Shown: piece by piece, positions 61,338 through 64,000 of the stretch | Layout: each line of letters begins with the position of its first letter | How positions within the stretch are numbered: the first letter of the stretch is position 1 | Assembly: GCA_900315105.1 (NCBI GenBank) | Contig: OMXX01000002.1 | Span: 124,001-188,000 of the forward strand | Source: an uncultured Prevotellaceae bacterium | GTDB taxonomy: Bacteria > Bacteroidota > Bacteroidia > Bacteroidales > Bacteroidaceae | Length of the DNA stretch: 64,000 nucleotides | Direction of reading: 5' to 3' | Notes under the pieces: model-generated | The model's database searches: none | Told to the model about the DNA's origin: nothing | What the model saw: the letters and a program-made list of their open reading frames with translations, nothing else | Made by a program: the position numbers and the translations under genes

Positions 61338-62012
61338 ATGGACACATTCAAGATATTCCTGAATACATACAAGTCTTCGCTGTATATGGTATTAATGCCG
61401 TTGGGGTTTTTCATAGTCCTGACAATATTACGTGCAACCATGCCGACAGCAGACTTTGTTGCCAGATTGTACAACATTATATGGATGGTGTGGTTTTTCT
61501 TGTTCTCTCTGTTGAATAATGTATACTATAAGATGTATGAAAAGAAGCTATTGTATCTGCTCCCAACATCAAAGAGGACAAAATTCTTCATGCCATTGGG
61601 TATTGTATTTCTCACCTTAGTCGCCATCTGTCTTCTTACAATTCCTATCGAGGCTATAGCTCACATATTCACAATAGATAATGTGTCGGAACTACAGGTT
61701 GCCACAGGAGGTTTTCTGAAGTACAGCTTCAAAAACAACTCGATGATATTCATAGCTATAGTAATTGCTTGCGCAAGCACCTTTGTCCATTCACTTGTGC
61801 GAAACAACCTAGTAATAGGATTAATATTAGGGCCATTAATTATGGCAACATTCTTATTTACACCTGTGTTTTATGATTACCTTCTGTCTCCTCGCGCATT
61901 GTCAACAAATGCTATAATAGGTTGTCTGGCAAGCTCTGTCGTGTTGATTGCAGCAAGCTATCAGCTATTCAAGCATTGGCAACCAGCAAACGATGGTATT
62001 TTCAGAGTATAA
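61338..62012 (+). CDS. ABC-2-type membrane protein, paralogue 1
   Basis: 224 residues with about six hydrophobic segments (MVLMPLGFFIVLTILRA, IIWMVWFFLFSLLNNVYY and others). No conserved permease motif, but the C-terminus YQLFKHWQPANDGIFRV is shared with the two following proteins. It starts four bases after the ATPase stop. Probably a permease subunit of the ABC transporter. Confidence 0.8.
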   Translation: MDTFKIFLNTYKSSLYMVLMPLGFFIVLTILRATMPTADFVARLYNIIWMVWFFLFSLLNNVYYKMYEKKLLYLLPTSKRTKFFMPLGIVFLTLVAICLLTIPIEAIAHIFTIDNVSELQVATGGFLKYSFKNNSMIFIAIVIACASTFVHSLVRNNLVIGLILGPLIMATFLFTPVFYDYLLSPRALSTNAIIGCLASSVVLIAASYQLFKHWQPANDGIFRV

Positions 62013-62036
62013 GTTAAACGCTAAAGAAGCAAGGCT

Positions 62037-62726
62037 ATGAACAAGAACAGGTTGTTTTTCGAACTCATAAAGGAGTGGCTAAAAATAGTTGTGATATTTG
62101 GTGTCATATTTATAAGCGGAATATATTTAATGTTCGTATTCGTTGACAATCCAAACATTTTTATCACAAGTGCGTATAGCAGTATGGCTATGATGATTTG
62201 CGCAGCCTTAACAGGTGCCAGCGTAATGGCACCTAAGATGATGTGCAATCCTCAGGTGACAAGCCCACGTGGAAATTACATGTTGTCGCTATTGCCAATG
62301 TCGCTATTCCAGAAATACGTGATTATCTTGCTGACAGTTTTATTCTTGTGCTTCTCTTTGATCCTTATAAGCCTACCAGTGGAAATGATAGGCAGCATGT
62401 TGACTGCTATATATACTCCTGACAGGCAAATAGAAATAGGAGGAGTTGTGAGATTCTTAGCCCATAACGGAATATTCCCACTTGTATTAGCGGAAATGAG
62501 TGTGGGCGTATTTTGTGGCGTATTATTCAGAAAAAACATTGGATTTTTTGTTGCAATAATAGCAATCCCATTCCTGAACAGTTTCTATTTTGCATACGGC
62601 AAGCCGATGTGTGTATCAATGACAGAAAGCATAATCTGCTTATTTGTAACAATAGTCTTTCTGATATTAAACTATCAGCTTTTTAAACGCTGGCAAATAG
62701 CAAATAACGGACTTCTGATGATCTGA
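62037..62726 (+). CDS. ABC-2-type membrane protein, paralogue 2
   Basis: 229 residues, about six membrane helices (IVVIFGVIFISGIYLMFVF, YVIILLTVLFLCFSLILISL). It ends YQLFKRWQIANNGLLMI, the same motif as its neighbours. It follows the first paralogue after 24 bases. Sequence outside the motif is diverged, so the three copies may be different half-subunits. Confidence 0.8.
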   Translation: MNKNRLFFELIKEWLKIVVIFGVIFISGIYLMFVFVDNPNIFITSAYSSMAMMICAALTGASVMAPKMMCNPQVTSPRGNYMLSLLPMSLFQKYVIILLTVLFLCFSLILISLPVEMIGSMLTAIYTPDRQIEIGGVVRFLAHNGIFPLVLAEMSVGVFCGVLFRKNIGFFVAIIAIPFLNSFYFAYGKPMCVSMTESIICLFVTIVFLILNYQLFKRWQIANNGLLMI

Positions 62727-62744
62727 TGTAGAAACCTCATTCCT

Positions 62745-62860
62745 TCTATGTTCCTCCATCGCTTGTCCATCGTTTGTCCATCGATACTCCATCGAAACGA
62801 TGGACCATCGATGGAGTATCGATGGAGTATCGATGGAGTATCTACGGAGGAAGAGCGGAC
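62745..62860. repeat. CCATCGATGGAGTATCGATGG repeats
   Basis: Left half TCCATCG(C/T)TTGTCCATCG and right half CGATGGAGTATCGATGGAGT are complementary, and the 12-base unit ATCGATGGAGT is repeated three times. A multi-way hairpin between membrane proteins 2 and 3. Confidence 0.6.
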
Positions 62861-62886
62861 AAAAATATAAAAATCAAAGTAGAATT

Positions 62887-63555
62887 ATGAATACAATAAA
62901 GAATATTATTATTACATATCGCTGGTGGTTGCTGTTGGTATGTTTGGCTTCACAGTTCTTTGGAATAGTCAATCTGTTTAATATTGCCTTGGCTGGTACA
63001 TCTGAAGTAAACAACAGTAACATGGGCGCATGTATCGACCTCTACATATTATGTATGATAATAGGATTTGCAGTTTCCTATATCATTATGGAATTACGAA
63101 CAATGCCTAACTATCAGTTTCCAGAATCATTGATACGGAAATATGCAACAGCATCTGTCACAATCCTCATCGTCATTATTTCCTGTATGATATTCTCTAT
63201 GGTAGTGGAATATATCGGTTCATTGCTGACAGTCGGCTCTCCACAGGCATCAAGTTTTGCCATTGGCGGATATATCAGATATATATCAGAAGAGACAGGT
63301 GGGTTTTCAATCTTGGCATTCCTGACAACATTTGAGATGTTTATTTCAACATTGATAAAGAACAAGAACTTGCACTTGGGCATAAACATGTTCATGAGCG
63401 GAATCTTCTGGGTGACAATCATCTTATTGCAGTTAATAGAGATTCCCCATACCCTCTTCTATGTGTTCGGAGTTTTATCCATTGTATTTCTCATAGCGAG
63501 CTACCAGACATACAAGCGCTGGCAGCCTGCTAATAGCGGATTTTTAATGATATGA
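62887..63555 (+). CDS. ABC-2-type membrane protein, paralogue 3
   Basis: 222 residues from the ATG at 62887; an in-frame ATG at 62800 lies within the repeat and would add non-family residues. About six helices (WWLLLVCLASQFFGIVNLF, ASVTILIVIISCMIFSMVV, FWVTIILLQLIEI). It ends YQTYKRWQPANSGFLMI. The stop overlaps the GntR start (ATGA). Confidence 0.8.
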   Translation: MNTIKNIIITYRWWLLLVCLASQFFGIVNLFNIALAGTSEVNNSNMGACIDLYILCMIIGFAVSYIIMELRTMPNYQFPESLIRKYATASVTILIVIISCMIFSMVVEYIGSLLTVGSPQASSFAIGGYIRYISEETGGFSILAFLTTFEMFISTLIKNKNLHLGINMFMSGIFWVTIILLQLIEIPHTLFYVFGVLSIVFLIASYQTYKRWQPANSGFLMI

Positions 63556-63914
63556 TTACAGCTAACGAAAAAACAATCTTCGGCAAGGTGGCATATCAAC
63601 TTTGCGAAGAGATTCTAAAGGGCAACTACCAGGGAGAAGACCGCATTCCGAGTGTCAGGGAACTGGCTGTTACCTACGAGATTAACTATAACACAGTATT
63701 AAGAGCTATGGAAGTATTGCAACGCGAGGAAATCGTATATCAGAAGCGTGGCATAGGCTATTTCGTATGTGCCGACGCTAAGAAGAAACTGCTCAAAGGG
63801 CAGAAAGAGGACTTTAAACGCCAACAACTGCCTGAATTGTTCCGACAGGCGAGAATGCTCGGTATAAGTATCGAGGAAATCGTGGAGGTGTGGAATAAAT
63901 CAATTAACAATTAA
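63552..63914 (+). CDS. GntR family transcriptional regulator (YtrA subfamily)
   Basis: 120 residues: winged helix (YQLCEEILKGNYQGEDRIPS, VRELAVTYEINYNTVLRAME, VLQREEIVYQKRGIGYFVCA) followed by the short helical tail typical of the YtrA subfamily. Such proteins repress ABC transporter operons in which they are encoded; here the gene is last in the operon and overlaps paralogue 3. The inducer is not known. Confidence 0.9.
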   Translation: MITANEKTIFGKVAYQLCEEILKGNYQGEDRIPSVRELAVTYEINYNTVLRAMEVLQREEIVYQKRGIGYFVCADAKKKLLKGQKEDFKRQQLPELFRQARMLGISIEEIVEVWNKSINN

Positions 63915-63951
63915 TAATTAACATGCCTGTAGCTTATCAGGCTTAGTGACA

Positions 63952-64000
63952 ATGAAAAAAATCATAACAATAGTAGCACTTGTAGCTACAACATTCGTGT
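63952..64000 (+). CDS. start of a secreted protein gene, cut by window edge
   Basis: An ATG at 63952 opens MKKIITIVALVATTFV, a signal peptide start, and runs off the window. It lies 37 bases after the GntR stop; a GCCTG/CAGGC hairpin (63924-63941) lies between. Nothing can be said of its function. Confidence 0.5.
   Translation, partial: MKKIITIVALVATTFV

Overview
The window reads as a chromosomal segment of a Bacteroidales bacterium, most likely Prevotella/Segatella-like. Supporting signs are the many TAnnTTTG promoter -7 boxes without Shine-Dalgarno sites, lipoprotein signal peptides, multidomain TlpA/thioredoxin lipoproteins, ECF sigma/anti-sigma-barrel pairs, a MalQ with a starch-binding module, a GH57 glycogen locus, and intergenic spaces full of short palindromic repeats. 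I have no database result, so the taxonomic call is inference.

Layout. 0-7.6 kb: four serpin genes (the first cut by the window edge) around an ECF sigma factor and a membrane-spanning anti-sigma-like outer-membrane-barrel protein, with a broken DUF6266-like gene on the other strand. 7.7-10 kb: a rhomboid protease and an intact paralogue of the broken gene. 10.2-14.3 kb: a BlaI repressor with clear operators, two near-duplicate BlaR1/M56-TonB sensors and a headless third copy that keeps only the TonB-like domain. 14.6-20 kb: thioredoxin-fold lipoproteins and a TPR protein. 20-21 kb: a gene-free stretch of hairpins and a mobile-looking repeat. 21-31 kb: two AraC regulators and a redox/detoxification cluster (flavodoxin, aldo-keto reductase, Fe-alcohol dehydrogenase, flavodoxin-cyclophilin fusion, Cys-nucleophile hydrolase, amidohydrolase-ABM fusion with an in-frame stop, double CMD-cupin). 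31.4-39.7 kb: housekeeping genes groES-groEL, an APH/RapZ-C fusion kinase, mscL, gapA, miaA and a lipid kinase. 40.8-45.6 kb: a glycogen operon (debranching enzyme, GT4 transferase, GH57). 45.6-49.2 kb: an AT-rich accessory island with an HTH gene pair, a toxin-antitoxin pair and three unusual repeat systems. 49.2-57.2 kb: GH2 glycosidase, Sfp-type PPTase, LacI regulator, MalQ. 58-60.2 kb: paired outer-membrane proteins and a glycan-binding-like lectin protein. 60.5-64 kb: an ABC ATPase, three paralogous membrane proteins, a GntR/YtrA regulator and the start of one more gene.

How it fits together. The glycogen/starch genes (debranching enzyme, GT4, GH57, MalQ with LacI) form a storage-polysaccharide theme. 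The 22-31 kb cluster looks like a regulated response to reactive electrophiles or quinones. The serpin block looks like a sigma-regulated defence against host or competitor proteases, with diversified reactive loops.

The most unusual signals are non-coding. There is a family of about 220-310 bp elements with AACGTSAGTTCGA inverted ends (four copies). The accessory island carries five copies of a TCTAAC...GTTAGAT site that separate gene modules, an array of AAATTT-centred palindromes whose stems change in a compensated way, and an 81-bp tandem promoter-hairpin-T-tract unit. Repeat-derived sequence also sits in frame inside malQ and at the 3' end of miaA.
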